Shown: positions 50,552 to 59,996 of the stretch, in pieces
Layout of the letters: every line of letters starts with the position of its first letter
How positions within the stretch are numbered: the stretch's first letter is position 1
DNA from: Aeromicrobium endophyticum
GTDB lineage: Bacteria; Actinomycetota; Actinomycetes; Propionibacteriales; Nocardioidaceae
Direction of reading: 5' to 3'
Length of the DNA stretch: 64,000 nucleotides
NCBI RefSeq assembly: GCF_003586285.1
Contig: NZ_QUBR01000001.1
Coordinates: 868,001 to 932,000, forward strand
The notes under the pieces: model-generated
Told to the model about the DNA's origin: nothing
The model's database searches: none
The model's input: only the letters and a program-made list of their open reading frames with translations
Position numbers and translations under genes: made by a program

Positions 50552-52449
50552 CGGGCCTCCTCCTCGATGCGGACGTCGAGGGCGACGTCGGCGTGCCAGC
50601 ACGCCACGCTGCCGATCGCGTCGGCCACCAGCACGGGGTCGTCCTGCCGACAGCGCTCGGTCGCCAGGGGGCAGCGGGCGGCGTACGCGCAGCCGTCCGG
50701 GACGTTCCGGGGGTCGACGGGCTGGCCCGGGATGGTCGTCAGGGGGGCGTCGAGATCGGTCGCCATGTCGGGGACCGCACCGATGAGCGCACGGGTGTAG
50801 GGGTGTCGCGCCTTCGTGCGCAGGTCGGCGGACGGGAGGTCCTCCACGATCCGGCCGGCGTACATGACGAGCACGCGGTCGCAGACGCTCGACACGACCG
50901 AGACGTCGTGGCTGATCAGCAGGATCGCCGTGCCGTGGTCGCGGCGGGTCTCCTGCAGCAGGTCGAGCACCTGGCGCTGCACGGTCATGTCGAGAGCGGT
51001 GGTGGGCTCGTCGGCGACGATCAGTCGGGGCGTGCCCATGAGCCCCATCGCGATCATGGTGCGCTGGCGCATGCCGCCCGAGAACTCGTGCGGGTGCTGA
51101 CGCGCGCGGCGCTCGGGATCTGCCAGGTGGACGGCTCGGAGGCGGTCGACCGCCCGGTCCGACGCCTCCTGCCGGGTCAGGCCCTGGTGACGGCGTGCCG
51201 CCTCGACGAGCTGGCTCCCGATGCGCATGACGGGGTTGAGCGAGCTCATGGGGTCCTGGAACACCACGGCGAGGGACGTGCCCAGCAGCGCGTCGTGGTC
51301 GGAGCGGGCGCCGGCCTGCAGGTCGGTCTCGCAGAACGTGAGCCGCTCGGCCGTGACCCGTCCGGGCTCCTCGAGCAGCTGCGCGACGGCGAGCGCCGTC
51401 ATCGACTTGCCCGAACCGGACTCGCCGACGACCCCGACGGCCTCGCCGGTCCGCAGGGTGAGCGAGACGCCGCGCACCGGTGAGATCGGGCCCTCCGGCC
51501 CCGGGAAGGAGACGTGCAGGTCGCGGACGTCGAGCACGTCGGCGACGCGGGCGTGCTCCTCGTCACCGCTCCCGCTCGGTCGGACGGTGACCGGCGCCGC
51601 GGGCGACGTCCACCTGCTCCTGCTCCGCGACTTCGCCCCGAAGGTGCCGGCGGCCGCCTCGCCCGTCAGGTTGAACGCGAGCCCCGTGACCACGAAGGCG
51701 ATCCCGGGAAGCAACGCGGCGAGCGGATTGGTGTAGATGCTGCCGAGCCCGTCCTGCATCAGACGTCCCCAGTCGTACTGCGGCGGCTGCACGCCGATGC
51801 CGAGGAACGACAGCCCGCCGAAGGCCAGCAGCACGCTGCTCGCGGTGACGGTGGCGTTGACCACGAGGGGCTCGGCGACGTTGGGCAGCACGTGGCGCAC
51901 GATGACGCGCACCGGGTTGACGCCGGAGATGCGCGCCGCCGCTACGTAGTCCCGCTCGGCGATGCCCGCGCCCAGGGTGTGCACGAGCCGCGCGAAGGGG
52001 GACGCGATCGCGACGCCGATGGCAAGGACGGCGCTGGACGTGCTGACGCCGAGGATGACGGCCAGGAACAGCACCATCAGCAGGCTCGGGAAGCCGAGCA
52101 GCACGTTGAGGAACGCCACCATGATCCGGCCCAGGCGCCGCGGGAGGAGGAGCGGAGCCAGGCCCAGCAGCAGGCCGAGGCCGACGCCGAGCGCGGTGGC
52201 CAGCAACGTCAGGACGATCGAGAGACGGGTCGCGACGAGGGTCCGGAAGAAGATGTCGCGACCGAGGTCGTCGGTGCCCGCCCAGTGCTGCGACGACGGC
52301 CCCGAGAGGATGTCGCCCGTGTCGGTCGCCGTCGCGCGGTCACCCCAGAGCAGTGGCGCGAGGACGGCGAGCAGCAGCAGGATCGTCAGCAAGGCGATGC
52401 CGACGATCCCGACGGGGGTGCGCAGCACCTGGGGCCAGTGGCGACGCAT
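50548..52449 (-). CDS. fused ABC permease (DppC type) and ATPase (DppD type)
   Basis: A 633-residue fusion starting at ATG 52449; the frame upstream is a shadow of the permease B gene. Residues 1-285 form the permease, with HWAGTDDLGRDIFFRTLVAT, VAAARISGVNPVRVIVRHVL (EAA-type loop) and PQYDWGRLMQDG. A Ser/Arg/Pro linker joins it to the ATPase (about 310-633), with GESGSGKS, FSGGMRQRTMIAMGLM and DEPTTALD. The oligo_HPY tail has CAYAARCPLATERCRQDDP, three conserved cysteines. Separate genes are the rule; actinobacterial fusions of this type are known. It overlaps permease B by TGATG and the next ATPase by ATGA. Confidence 0.85.
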   Translation of the reverse strand: MRRHWPQVLRTPVGIVGIALLTILLLLAVLAPLLWGDRATATDTGDILSGPSSQHWAGTDDLGRDIFFRTLVATRLSIVLTLLATALGVGLGLLLGLAPLLLPRRLGRIMVAFLNVLLGFPSLLMVLFLAVILGVSTSSAVLAIGVAIASPFARLVHTLGAGIAERDYVAAARISGVNPVRVIVRHVLPNVAEPLVVNATVTASSVLLAFGGLSFLGIGVQPPQYDWGRLMQDGLGSIYTNPLAALLPGIAFVVTGLAFNLTGEAAAGTFGAKSRSRSRWTSPAAPVTVRPSGSGDEEHARVADVLDVRDLHVSFPGPEGPISPVRGVSLTLRTGEAVGVVGESGSGKSMTALAVAQLLEEPGRVTAERLTFCETDLQAGARSDHDALLGTSLAVVFQDPMSSLNPVMRIGSQLVEAARRHQGLTRQEASDRAVDRLRAVHLADPERRARQHPHEFSGGMRQRTMIAMGLMGTPRLIVADEPTTALDMTVQRQVLDLLQETRRDHGTAILLISHDVSVVSSVCDRVLVMYAGRIVEDLPSADLRTKARHPYTRALIGAVPDMATDLDAPLTTIPGQPVDPRNVPDGCAYAARCPLATERCRQDDPVLVADAIGSVACWHADVALDVRIEEEAR

Positions 52450-53441
52450 CACGAGTCTCCGATCGTCGAGCGTGGGTCGAGGGCGGCCACAGCCACGTCG
52501 ACGAGGGTGTTGGCCAGGAGCGCGATCGCGCCGTAGACGAGGACGGAGCCCTGCACCAGCGGGTAGTCCCGGCTCCGGATCGAGGAGACGATGGTGCTGC
52601 CCAGGCCCGGCCAGGCGAAGACGTTCTCGACCAGCACCGTGCCGGCGACCATGGCCGCGAACATGATGCCGCTCAGCGTGAGGGTCGCGGTCACGGCGTT
52701 GGGCAGCGCGTGGCGCAGGTTGATGCGCAGCGAGCTGAGCCGCTTGGACCGGGCGGTACGGACGTAGTCGGCGTCCAGCACGGCCAGCATCTCCACGCGG
52801 ACGATGCGTGACATCACGGCGGCCGGACCGATGGACAGCGCCAGCACCGGCAGCACGAAGGACCCGATGCCGTCCCTGCCGGCGGCCGGGAGGATGCCCA
52901 GGTTGACCGCGACCACCGCGACCAGCGCGACGGAGACGACGAACTCCGGGATCGAGCTGAGCACGATGCTGGTGCCCACGAAGCTGAGCTCCGCGCGGCG
53001 CCGACGCCCCCGCCGCGTGGCGACGGCCATGGCGACGCCCACCGGGATCGCGATCGCGAACGTGAGCAGGAAGGCCGGCACCGCCAGCGAGAGCGTCCCC
53101 AGCAGCCGTTGCACGATCGTGTCCGCCACGGGGAGCTGGGTGAGGATGGACTCGCCCAGGTCCCCCGTGAACAGGTTCCCCAGATAGCGCAGGTACTGCT
53201 CCAGCAGCGGGTCGTCGAGACCCAGCTGCGCCCGCCTGCTCGCGACGAGGTCGGGAGGCGCGTTGGTGCCGAGCGCGGCACGCACCGGATCGCCCGGCAC
53301 GAGCTGGATCATCAGGAACGACGCCGTCACCAGGACCCACAGCGAGATCAGCAGCCGCCTCACGCGCCGGCCGGCGAACGTCCACCACCGCCCCCGCGGC
53401 CGACTCACCGCCTGCTGGACCTCGGCCTGCTGGATCACCAC
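52449..53441 (-). CDS. peptide ABC transporter permease (DppB type)
   Basis: About 330 residues. I prefer GTG 53441 because GGAGG stands eight bases upstream; GTG 53456 and the far upstream ATG 53510 are alternatives. Six helices are visible. The hallmark N-terminal segment SFLMIQLVPGDPVRAALG and the EAA loop DYVRTARSKRLSSLRINLRH place it in the DppB/OppB/NikB family. The C-terminus overlaps the fused permease/ATPase (TGATG). It sits directly after the substrate-binding protein gene and completes a full import system. Confidence 0.85.
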   Translation of the reverse strand: MVIQQAEVQQAVSRPRGRWWTFAGRRVRRLLISLWVLVTASFLMIQLVPGDPVRAALGTNAPPDLVASRRAQLGLDDPLLEQYLRYLGNLFTGDLGESILTQLPVADTIVQRLLGTLSLAVPAFLLTFAIAIPVGVAMAVATRRGRRRRAELSFVGTSIVLSSIPEFVVSVALVAVVAVNLGILPAAGRDGIGSFVLPVLALSIGPAAVMSRIVRVEMLAVLDADYVRTARSKRLSSLRINLRHALPNAVTATLTLSGIMFAAMVAGTVLVENVFAWPGLGSTIVSSIRSRDYPLVQGSVLVYGAIALLANTLVDVAVAALDPRSTIGDS

Positions 53442-53463
53442 GTCCTGGACCTCCACGGGCGGG

Positions 53464-55086
53464 TCAGCCCAGCATTCTGATGCTCGTCGGCACCGTGAGG
53501 ACGCCGGCACGCTTGAGCTCCGCGTTCTTGTGGAACGTCAGGATGGTGATGTTCGAGAACGGGACGATGTCGACGTCGCGCAGGAGCGCCGCCTCGGCTG
53601 CCTTCCAGTCCGAGCAGCTGTCGTTGCCGACCTTGGTCAACGCCGACTTCACGCTGGCGTCGTAGTCGGGGTTGTCCATCGACGCGAGGTTGTTGCCGCC
53701 CTTGGCCGGGGAGGGACCCGAGAAGAAGGGCACGACCACCTGCGGGGTCGGTGCCTTCGGCGACGACCAGGTGACGTCCCAGTCACCGGTGGAGAACAGG
53801 GCCGCCGTCTGCTCGGTGACGTCCAGCGGGGTGGCGTCGACCTTCACGCCGAGCTTCTTCCACGCCGCGACCGCCAGCTCTGAGGCGGCGGTCTGGCCGG
53901 GTCCCTGGCTGCTGTAGATGAACTTGATGGCCAGCTTCTTGCCGTCCTTGGCGAGGATGCCATCGCCGCCCTTGGTCCAGCCGTCCTCGGCCAGGGCCTT
54001 CGCCGCCGCCGCCGGATCGGTGCCCGGCAGGTTGCCCTTGACCGAGTTGTAGCCGCACACGCCGGGGTCGTAGACGGCCACGGCGGTGGGGGCCGAGCCT
54101 CGGCCCGGGGCAATCACGGTGCGCAGCTCGTCCAGGTCGAGTGCCTGGGTGAGCGCCTTGCGGACGACGGGGTCGCTGCCGACGCGGCCGGGGGCCTGGT
54201 TGTACCACTGGTGCGCGTAGGCGCTCTGCGTCTTGACCGCATCGATGCCCGACTTCGCGAGCCGGTCGCCATCGGGGCCGAAGAACGAGGCCGCGTTGGC
54301 CTGACCGCCGAGGACGAGGTTGGCGCTCGTGGTCTCGTTGGCGACGATCTTGAGCACGACCTTCGCGGGCGTGCCCGGCTCGGACGTCGCGGCACCGCCC
54401 GGTCCCCAGGTGTAGCCCTTGCGCACGGCGAGGGTGTAGTGGTCGCCCGGCACCGACTCGGTCACGGTGAACGGGCCGGTCCCGGCGCTGCCGGCCTTGA
54501 GGCTGCCCCTGTCCTTCATGCCCGACTCGCACACCATCGGCAGGCGACCGAAGCCCGCGACGACGAACGGTGCCGGCGTGGGGAGCGTGACGGTGACCGT
54601 CGACCCGGAGGCGCTGGCGGTCGCGTCGGCCGGCACGTACACCCCGCGGAACGGGCTCGCGTTCTTGATGTCGGCGACGTACGCGATGTTGTCGACGACG
54701 GTCTGGGCATCGAACGTCGAGCCGTCCGAACAGGTGACGCCGTCGCGGATCTCGAAGGTGACGGCCTTCTCGGTGACCTCCCACGACGAGGCGAGCTGCG
54801 GCTTGACCTCTCCGCTGTCGTCGGTCGCCACGAGGGTGTCGTACGCGAAGGGGGCGAACTCCGCCGCGAGGAACGAGGCCTGCGGATCGAGGTTGCCCGG
54901 GTCGCTCACGGTGGCCATCGTGAACGTCTCACCGCTGACGTACTCGCCGCTGCCGCCGGAGTCGGACGAGCCGCCGCAGGCGGCGAGACCGCCGGCGACG
55001 AGGAGCGTCGCGGTCGCCACCGCCGCTCGCGTGCGGAGTCGGTGGGGCTCCCGGCCATTGATCGCTCGGGTCTCGGTCGTACGCAT
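53464..55086 (-). CDS. peptide/solute-binding lipoprotein of an ABC transporter (SBP family 5)
   Basis: About 540 residues from ATG 55086, with GAAGAGG upstream. The lipoprotein signal ends at C37 (VAGGLAACGG), followed by a Ser/Gly-rich linker. The family-5 body begins FTMATVSDPGNLDPQASFLA and continues AYDTLVATDDSGEVKPQLAS; the R-K-A-L-T-Q-A-L-D type segment near the middle (VRKALTQALDLDEL) is typical. It binds peptides, nickel or other amides outside the membrane and hands them to the permeases downstream. The ligand is not predictable. First gene of the leftward transport and hydrolase set. Confidence 0.88.
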   Translation of the reverse strand: MRTTETRAINGREPHRLRTRAAVATATLLVAGGLAACGGSSDSGGSGEYVSGETFTMATVSDPGNLDPQASFLAAEFAPFAYDTLVATDDSGEVKPQLASSWEVTEKAVTFEIRDGVTCSDGSTFDAQTVVDNIAYVADIKNASPFRGVYVPADATASASGSTVTVTLPTPAPFVVAGFGRLPMVCESGMKDRGSLKAGSAGTGPFTVTESVPGDHYTLAVRKGYTWGPGGAATSEPGTPAKVVLKIVANETTSANLVLGGQANAASFFGPDGDRLAKSGIDAVKTQSAYAHQWYNQAPGRVGSDPVVRKALTQALDLDELRTVIAPGRGSAPTAVAVYDPGVCGYNSVKGNLPGTDPAAAAKALAEDGWTKGGDGILAKDGKKLAIKFIYSSQGPGQTAASELAVAAWKKLGVKVDATPLDVTEQTAALFSTGDWDVTWSSPKAPTPQVVVPFFSGPSPAKGGNNLASMDNPDYDASVKSALTKVGNDSCSDWKAAEAALLRDVDIVPFSNITILTFHKNAELKRAGVLTVPTSIRMLG

Positions 55087-55316
55087 GAGCACACCTCTTC
55101 GTAGAAGCGCGGGACGGGGCCCGCGACGTGAGACGTGAGGACTGCCGGCATGAGCGGCGGCGGCCTGACGTTCCGGGAATCGTCGCCCAGCCCGCCGGAC
55201 GCCAGCCAGAGACATCCGTCGCGAGAAGCGGCCCGCCTACGCGACACCTGTCAGGCCACACCGGTCCCGCACGCCGCATAGCGTGGGTCGACAGGCCGAA
55301 GGAACAGGACGGTACC

Positions 55317-56609
55317 GTGAGACCTCGCACCGGAGAGGACGCCGCCGCGCCCGATCGACGTCACGGGTCGGCCACATCGACGACCATGGACTTCGACACC
55401 CTGCAGGCCATCGTGGACGATCTCGCCGACCGTCTGCAACGGTCCGTCGCCGTGGACGACACCTCGATCCGGCTCGTGGCCTCGAGCCGCCACTTCGGCG
55501 AGGAGGACGAGCTGAGGTCGAGCTCGATCCTCAACCGCGAGGTGCCCGGCGAGGTCGTCGAACGCATCCTCGGCGTCGGCATCGCCGACTGGACCGAGCC
55601 CGGCTGGGTCGAGGAGGTCGACCTGGGCGTGACGCGCAGGCTGTGCGTACCCGTCCGATACCAGGGCCTGTCGCTCGGTTTCCTCTGGCTCATCGAGTGG
55701 GCCGGCCACCCGATCCCCACCGAGGACGTCGACCGGGCGGTCGTCGCCGCGCAGCAGGCCGGGGTGCTGCTCTACCGTGGCCGACTCATGCGTGAACGGC
55801 TGCGCAACCGCCACGAGGCCGTGCTGCGCGAGCTGGTCAGCTCCGACGAGGCGGCCCGGGCGCAGGCCGTCGAAGACCTGCGGGCCGAGCAGGTCTTCCC
55901 CGAGCACCCGCAGCCCTACCAGGTGCTCGCCGTCCGGACGACGACCTTGGCCAGCACCACGACGGGCGACCCCGAGCTGCAGCTGGCGGTGCAGGAGGCC
56001 TCGGGACGCCTGCCGTCCGGGACGGTCATGGTGGTGGCAGGCCCCGCGCGGGCCTGGCTCCTGCTCGCGGGGGCCGAGCCGTGGTCGGACCTGCGCATCG
56101 CGTCGCTGCGCCAGCACATCTCCGAGCGGCTGGGCGGCGGCGGGTCGGGCGACGCCGACGTGACCTTCGGGCTGGGCGACGTCGTCACCGAGCTGGACGA
56201 CCTTCACGTGTCGTACCGACAGGCGCTGATGGCCGCGCGTGCCGCCGACCTGGTCTCCTCGTTCTCGCCGTTCGCGCGATGGACCGATCTCGGGCCCTAC
56301 CAGCTGCTGCTGCGGATGACGAGCAGCGACATCGCCGCGGTGTCGTCCGTCCCGGCCCTGCAGGCCCTCGAGGCGGCCGACCACCACGGCATCCTGCTCG
56401 AGTCGCTCGAGTGCTTCCTCGACCACGCCGGCGACGTGCGCCGCGCGGCCGGTGTGCTGTTCGTGCACCGCGCCACGTTCTACCAGCGTCTCCGGCGCAT
56501 CGAGGAGGTCACGGGCTGCGACCTCGGCTCCGGCTCCGACCGCCTGATGCTGCACCTCGCGCTCAAGATCCGCGCCCTGGCACCGGGAGCCAGACCGCTC
56601 GATCGGTGA
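55317..56609 (+). CDS. PucR/CdaR-type transcriptional regulator with C-terminal HTH
   Basis: A 430-residue protein; I prefer GTG 55317 (AGGAACAGGAC upstream), with ATG 55386 as alternative. The N-terminal region (about 25-140) looks like a ligand-binding domain (LQAIVDDLADRLQRSVAVDD, then TRRLCVPVRYQGLSLGFLWL). The middle holds a GGDEF-like CdaR domain without the catalytic residues. The C-terminal HTH_30 reads LECFLDHAGDVRRAAGVLF, then HRATFYQRLRRIEEVTG. It is the only plus-strand gene between 46 and 64 kb and divides the two hydrolase clusters, so it probably controls one or both. Confidence 0.8.
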   Translation: MRPRTGEDAAAPDRRHGSATSTTMDFDTLQAIVDDLADRLQRSVAVDDTSIRLVASSRHFGEEDELRSSSILNREVPGEVVERILGVGIADWTEPGWVEEVDLGVTRRLCVPVRYQGLSLGFLWLIEWAGHPIPTEDVDRAVVAAQQAGVLLYRGRLMRERLRNRHEAVLRELVSSDEAARAQAVEDLRAEQVFPEHPQPYQVLAVRTTTLASTTTGDPELQLAVQEASGRLPSGTVMVVAGPARAWLLLAGAEPWSDLRIASLRQHISERLGGGGSGDADVTFGLGDVVTELDDLHVSYRQALMAARAADLVSSFSPFARWTDLGPYQLLLRMTSSDIAAVSSVPALQALEAADHHGILLESLECFLDHAGDVRRAAGVLFVHRATFYQRLRRIEEVTGCDLGSGSDRLMLHLALKIRALAPGARPLDR

Positions 56610-56635
56610 CGTCCCGGCGGCCGCCCCGCCGCGGC

Positions 56636-57883
56636 TCACCCGATCCGCGCCAGCTCGTTCTTGTGGAACCGGCCGGCCTTCATGATCACGGGGAGCGTCG
56701 CACCGCGGTGGCCCAGTACGGTGACGTCAATCAGCGGGTCGCCGTCCACGACGAGCAGGTCGGCATGTGCGCCCGGAGCGACGACGCCGAGACGCCCCTC
56801 CTCCTGCAGGATCTCCGCGGCCGTGCTGGTGGCGGAGACGAGGATGTCGTAGCCGTTGAGCACCTCGCTCCGCAGCGCGAACTCATCACCCTGGCGCTCG
56901 TGGCTGGCGCCGAGCAGATCGGTGCCGAACCCGACCTTCACGCCCGCCTCCTTGAACCGGCCCAATCCCTCGAGCATCGCATCGAGGGCGCCCCCGAGCT
57001 TGCGCTGGCTCACCTCGGGCAGCCCCAGCGCCGCACCGTCGTCCTGCAGCGCCTTCACGACCGCCAGCGTCGGCACGACGTACGTCCGGTTGTCGGCCAG
57101 CACCCCAGCGGTCTCCGGGCTGACGAACGTCCCGTGCTCGATGCAGCGCACCCCGAGGTCCGACGCCCGTCGGATGGCCGCGTCCGGGTGACAGTGCGCG
57201 AAGATGTAGCTGCCGCGCACATCGGCCTCCTCCACCGCAGCGAGGATCTCGGCATCGGTGAACTGCAGGGCGTCGAGAGGATCACTCGGCGACGCCACGC
57301 CCCCGGACGCCATGATCTTGATCGCGCGAGCACCCCGACGGAACTCCTCGCGCACGGCACGTCGCACGGCGTCCGGCCCGTCGGCGATCGCGGTGAACCG
57401 CTCGTGACGAGGCGGACAGCACTCGCACCCCGAGAGGTCCTGCTGCGAGCCGGCCCGGAAGTCACCGTGTCCGCCGGTCTGCGAGATGTAGCGGCCCGAG
57501 TGGTAGAACCGCGGTGACGCGATCCAGTCCTGCTCGATCGCGCGGGCGAAGCCCGCGTCGGTCCCTCCGGCGTCGCGCAGCGTCGTGAAGCCGTGGTCCA
57601 GGCTGGTCTGCAGGAACCGTGCCGCGAACATCGCGTAGTACTCGGTGGGCTGCTGCGCCAACCGGGTGACGTCGAGGTCGGCCGCCCAGATGTGCACGTG
57701 CAGGTCGATCAGACCCGGCATGAGCGTTCGCCCACCGACCTCGACGACGGTGTCGAACGATCCCTGGATCGGTGCGTCCGAGACGGCACGGATGATCCCG
57801 TCCTCCACCAGGACGTGTCCGGGGCGACGGCCGGGGTTCACACCGTCGAAGATCTGGGCGTCGCGGAACAATGTCGTGGTCAT
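56636..57883 (-). CDS. metal-dependent amidohydrolase, copy 2
   Basis: A 415-residue protein with AGGAG ten bases before the ATG. The metal site matches copy 1: H62/H64 in GLIDLHVHIWA, the lysine of AIKIMASGGVASPSDP, the histidines of FAHCHPDAAI and CIEHGTFV, and the aspartate of GFGTDLLGA. The family loop is GCECCPPRH, again cysteine-rich. Amide or peptide-bond hydrolysis is expected. Sequence is clearly diverged from copy 1 (48348-49589), so the duplication is old. It follows the esterase copy 2 gene by 65 bases and may share its transcript. Confidence 0.85.
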   Translation of the reverse strand: MTTTLFRDAQIFDGVNPGRRPGHVLVEDGIIRAVSDAPIQGSFDTVVEVGGRTLMPGLIDLHVHIWAADLDVTRLAQQPTEYYAMFAARFLQTSLDHGFTTLRDAGGTDAGFARAIEQDWIASPRFYHSGRYISQTGGHGDFRAGSQQDLSGCECCPPRHERFTAIADGPDAVRRAVREEFRRGARAIKIMASGGVASPSDPLDALQFTDAEILAAVEEADVRGSYIFAHCHPDAAIRRASDLGVRCIEHGTFVSPETAGVLADNRTYVVPTLAVVKALQDDGAALGLPEVSQRKLGGALDAMLEGLGRFKEAGVKVGFGTDLLGASHERQGDEFALRSEVLNGYDILVSATSTAAEILQEEGRLGVVAPGAHADLLVVDGDPLIDVTVLGHRGATLPVIMKAGRFHKNELARIG

Positions 57884-57948
57884 GCTGGCTCCTGGTGGTG
57901 GGGGACGATGCCTGACGGAGGGGTCCTCATCACTCGGCGACTCTCACG

Positions 57949-58872
57949 TCAGACGATGGTGCGAGGTGGGTTGACGGACGGCCAGCACGCCCTCAGGTAG
58001 CTGTAGTAGGAGGCCACCGATCCCGTGGCGTGCGACTCGTGGGCCATCACGCGGCTGGAGTACGTGAGTCCCCGCAAGGGAGTCTGAGCGAGGCGACCGA
58101 GCAGCTGTGTCGTGCCGGCGCCGATGAGTCGCTGGTAGTAGGGCGACACCGTCAGCTCGGACTCGCACACCGTGACGTGCAGCTCGCGACCGGCGTGGTC
58201 GGCGTCGCTGGCATGCTCCTGGTCGTAGCGGTGCAGCACCTGGGACGTGTCCGGCAGGATGCCGGGGCTGCCCACGCCGATGCGGGAGAAGATGGTGCGC
58301 TGCATGGCCACCCAGGCGGCGAAGAGACCGCCGTAGGAGTATCCGTGCAGTCCGAGGCGAGTCTCGTCGACGCGGAGCTCGGCGGCGATCAAGGGGTGGA
58401 GCTCCTCGGCGAGGAACGCCAGGAAGCGGTCGGCTGCCGGGTGGCGCAGATTGTGCAGGTAGTACGCCGCATCGGGCTCCGCCAGCAGGTTGGCGGCTAC
58501 GAGGCTCTCCATGGCCTCCTCGCTCGCGTTGGCGGGGTCCAGCGGCTCGCCCGGGGGTACGAGGTCGCGCGCACGCACCGCGAGCATGCGACCGGCATCG
58601 TGGCCCGTGTACCCGACCTGGACCTGGATGAGGGGTTCGATGGGGTTGATGGGGTCGTCGCTGAGAAGGGAGTTGACGGTGGTGGGCGCAGACTTGTTGC
58701 CGTCCGGTTGGTACACGACCGGGTACCGGCGATCCGGGTGCTTGTCGTACGCGGGGGGAACGGTCACCCACACGGCGAACCTGGCCTCCGCCGCCTGCGA
58801 CTCGACCTCGTAGTACCGCGTGGCGGGAAGCACGCTCCTCAAGCTGGCCTCGATCGGCTCCAGGCCCGTCAT
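57949..58872 (-). CDS. alpha/beta-hydrolase esterase (IroE/Fes-like), copy 2
   Basis: A 307-residue protein with GGGAGGAG upstream of the ATG. The nucleophile S179 is in LHGYSYGGLFAAW. RFAVWVTVPP, RDLVPPGEP and FLAFLAEELHPLI are shared with copy 1, and the catalytic histidine is probably in MAHESHATGSV. It should hydrolyse an ester. Gene order in transcription here is esterase then amidohydrolase, the reverse of copy 1, so the two pairs are not simple tandem copies. It lies 205 bases downstream of another alpha/beta-hydrolase. Confidence 0.82.
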   Translation of the reverse strand: MTGLEPIEASLRSVLPATRYYEVESQAAEARFAVWVTVPPAYDKHPDRRYPVVYQPDGNKSAPTTVNSLLSDDPINPIEPLIQVQVGYTGHDAGRMLAVRARDLVPPGEPLDPANASEEAMESLVAANLLAEPDAAYYLHNLRHPAADRFLAFLAEELHPLIAAELRVDETRLGLHGYSYGGLFAAWVAMQRTIFSRIGVGSPGILPDTSQVLHRYDQEHASDADHAGRELHVTVCESELTVSPYYQRLIGAGTTQLLGRLAQTPLRGLTYSSRVMAHESHATGSVASYYSYLRACWPSVNPPRTIV

Positions 58873-59077
58873 GCGGCTCCTCCCACACCCGTGGACCTCA
58901 GGGTCGTGCTGCTCATCGTCGGCATCCTCCGGCTCTTCTTCGATGGACTCTTCTTCGACGGAAGGGATCGCCCGGCCCGTGCGGGACCGTCATCCGAGTG
59001 TCGTGGTGATCGAGCGGACGATCCATGGACGCTCGTCGCGTGAATGCCCGGCCCCGAGCGACACGGGCTGGTGGGGC

Positions 59078-59965
59078 TCACAGGCCCCAGGCCTTCGCAC
59101 GGACGTTCGCCATGGCGACGGAGAGGTCCGCGCCGAAGAAGGCGTGTCCCTTCCCGGGCAGCTCGTGCAGCGTCGCGTGCGGCATGAGGCTGGCCATCGC
59201 CCGCGCCGCTCCGATCGAGCAGCTCGCGTCGTTGGTGCCGTGCCACAGGTCCGTCGGAGCGCGAACCTCCTCGAGCGCGAAGCCCCACGGGCGCCCGATG
59301 GCGCGGAACTCGTCGCACACGGCGGACCAGCTCTTCAAGGCCTCCTCGGCGCCCTCCAGGAGGAAGACGGACCGAGGATCGTCCATGGCCTCGCGGTCGT
59401 CCGCAGACATCTTCGCGGCGCTGCGCCTCATCAGCCGCTCGGCACGAGCAGCATTGCCGAGCATGAGCTTCATCGGGGCCACCGTCGCGCCGATCAGCCA
59501 GGGCGCGTTCCGCGCCAGCACCACCGTCGACCGCATGAGCGGGTTGAGCTCGCGTCGCTCCGACGCCTCCGAGGACGGCCCGAAGCTGGAGATCAGCGTC
59601 AGCGTCGAGACGCGTGGACCCAGGACGTGAGCGGCCGCCAGCGCGTGCGGGCCGCCGCCCGACTGACCCGCCAGAGCGACCCGGTCCAGGCCCAGGCCAT
59701 CGGCCAGCTCGGCCACGTCGTGGCCGTATCGCACCAGCGACCGGTGACGATCGCGCGTGGACCGGCCGTACCCGGGCTTGTCGATCGAGATGAGCTTCAC
59801 CCCGTTCGTGGCGGCGGCATCGGCGAACGCGAGCCCCCCGATCGCGCTCGAGGGCGAGCCGACCGTGAACAGCAGCGGCACGCCGTCAGGATCTCCCGCC
59901 TCGATGTAGGACATCACTCGTCCGTCGCTGAGAGTCGTCGTCCGCCGCTCGGGAACGGTCGTCAT
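59078..59965 (-). CDS. alpha/beta-fold hydrolase
   Basis: About 295 residues from ATG 59965, with AGGAGG nine bases upstream. The nucleophile is S102 in LAGQSGGGPHALA, the histidine is in LPGKGHAFFG, and the acid in LWHGTNDASCS. The N-terminal segment PLLFTVGSPSSAIGG carries the oxyanion-hole region, and DKPGYGRSTRDRH is typical of the fold. It resembles epoxide hydrolase/esterase-like enzymes; activity is open. It lies 31 bases after the LivF-type gene stop, on the same strand, so the transporter and the hydrolase are probably one transcript. Confidence 0.8.
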   Translation of the reverse strand: MTTVPERRTTTLSDGRVMSYIEAGDPDGVPLLFTVGSPSSAIGGLAFADAAATNGVKLISIDKPGYGRSTRDRHRSLVRYGHDVAELADGLGLDRVALAGQSGGGPHALAAAHVLGPRVSTLTLISSFGPSSEASERRELNPLMRSTVVLARNAPWLIGATVAPMKLMLGNAARAERLMRRSAAKMSADDREAMDDPRSVFLLEGAEEALKSWSAVCDEFRAIGRPWGFALEEVRAPTDLWHGTNDASCSIGAARAMASLMPHATLHELPGKGHAFFGADLSVAMANVRAKAWGL

Positions 59966-59996
59966 GGTGCCTCCTGGGGGTGTGCTGGTCACGAGA

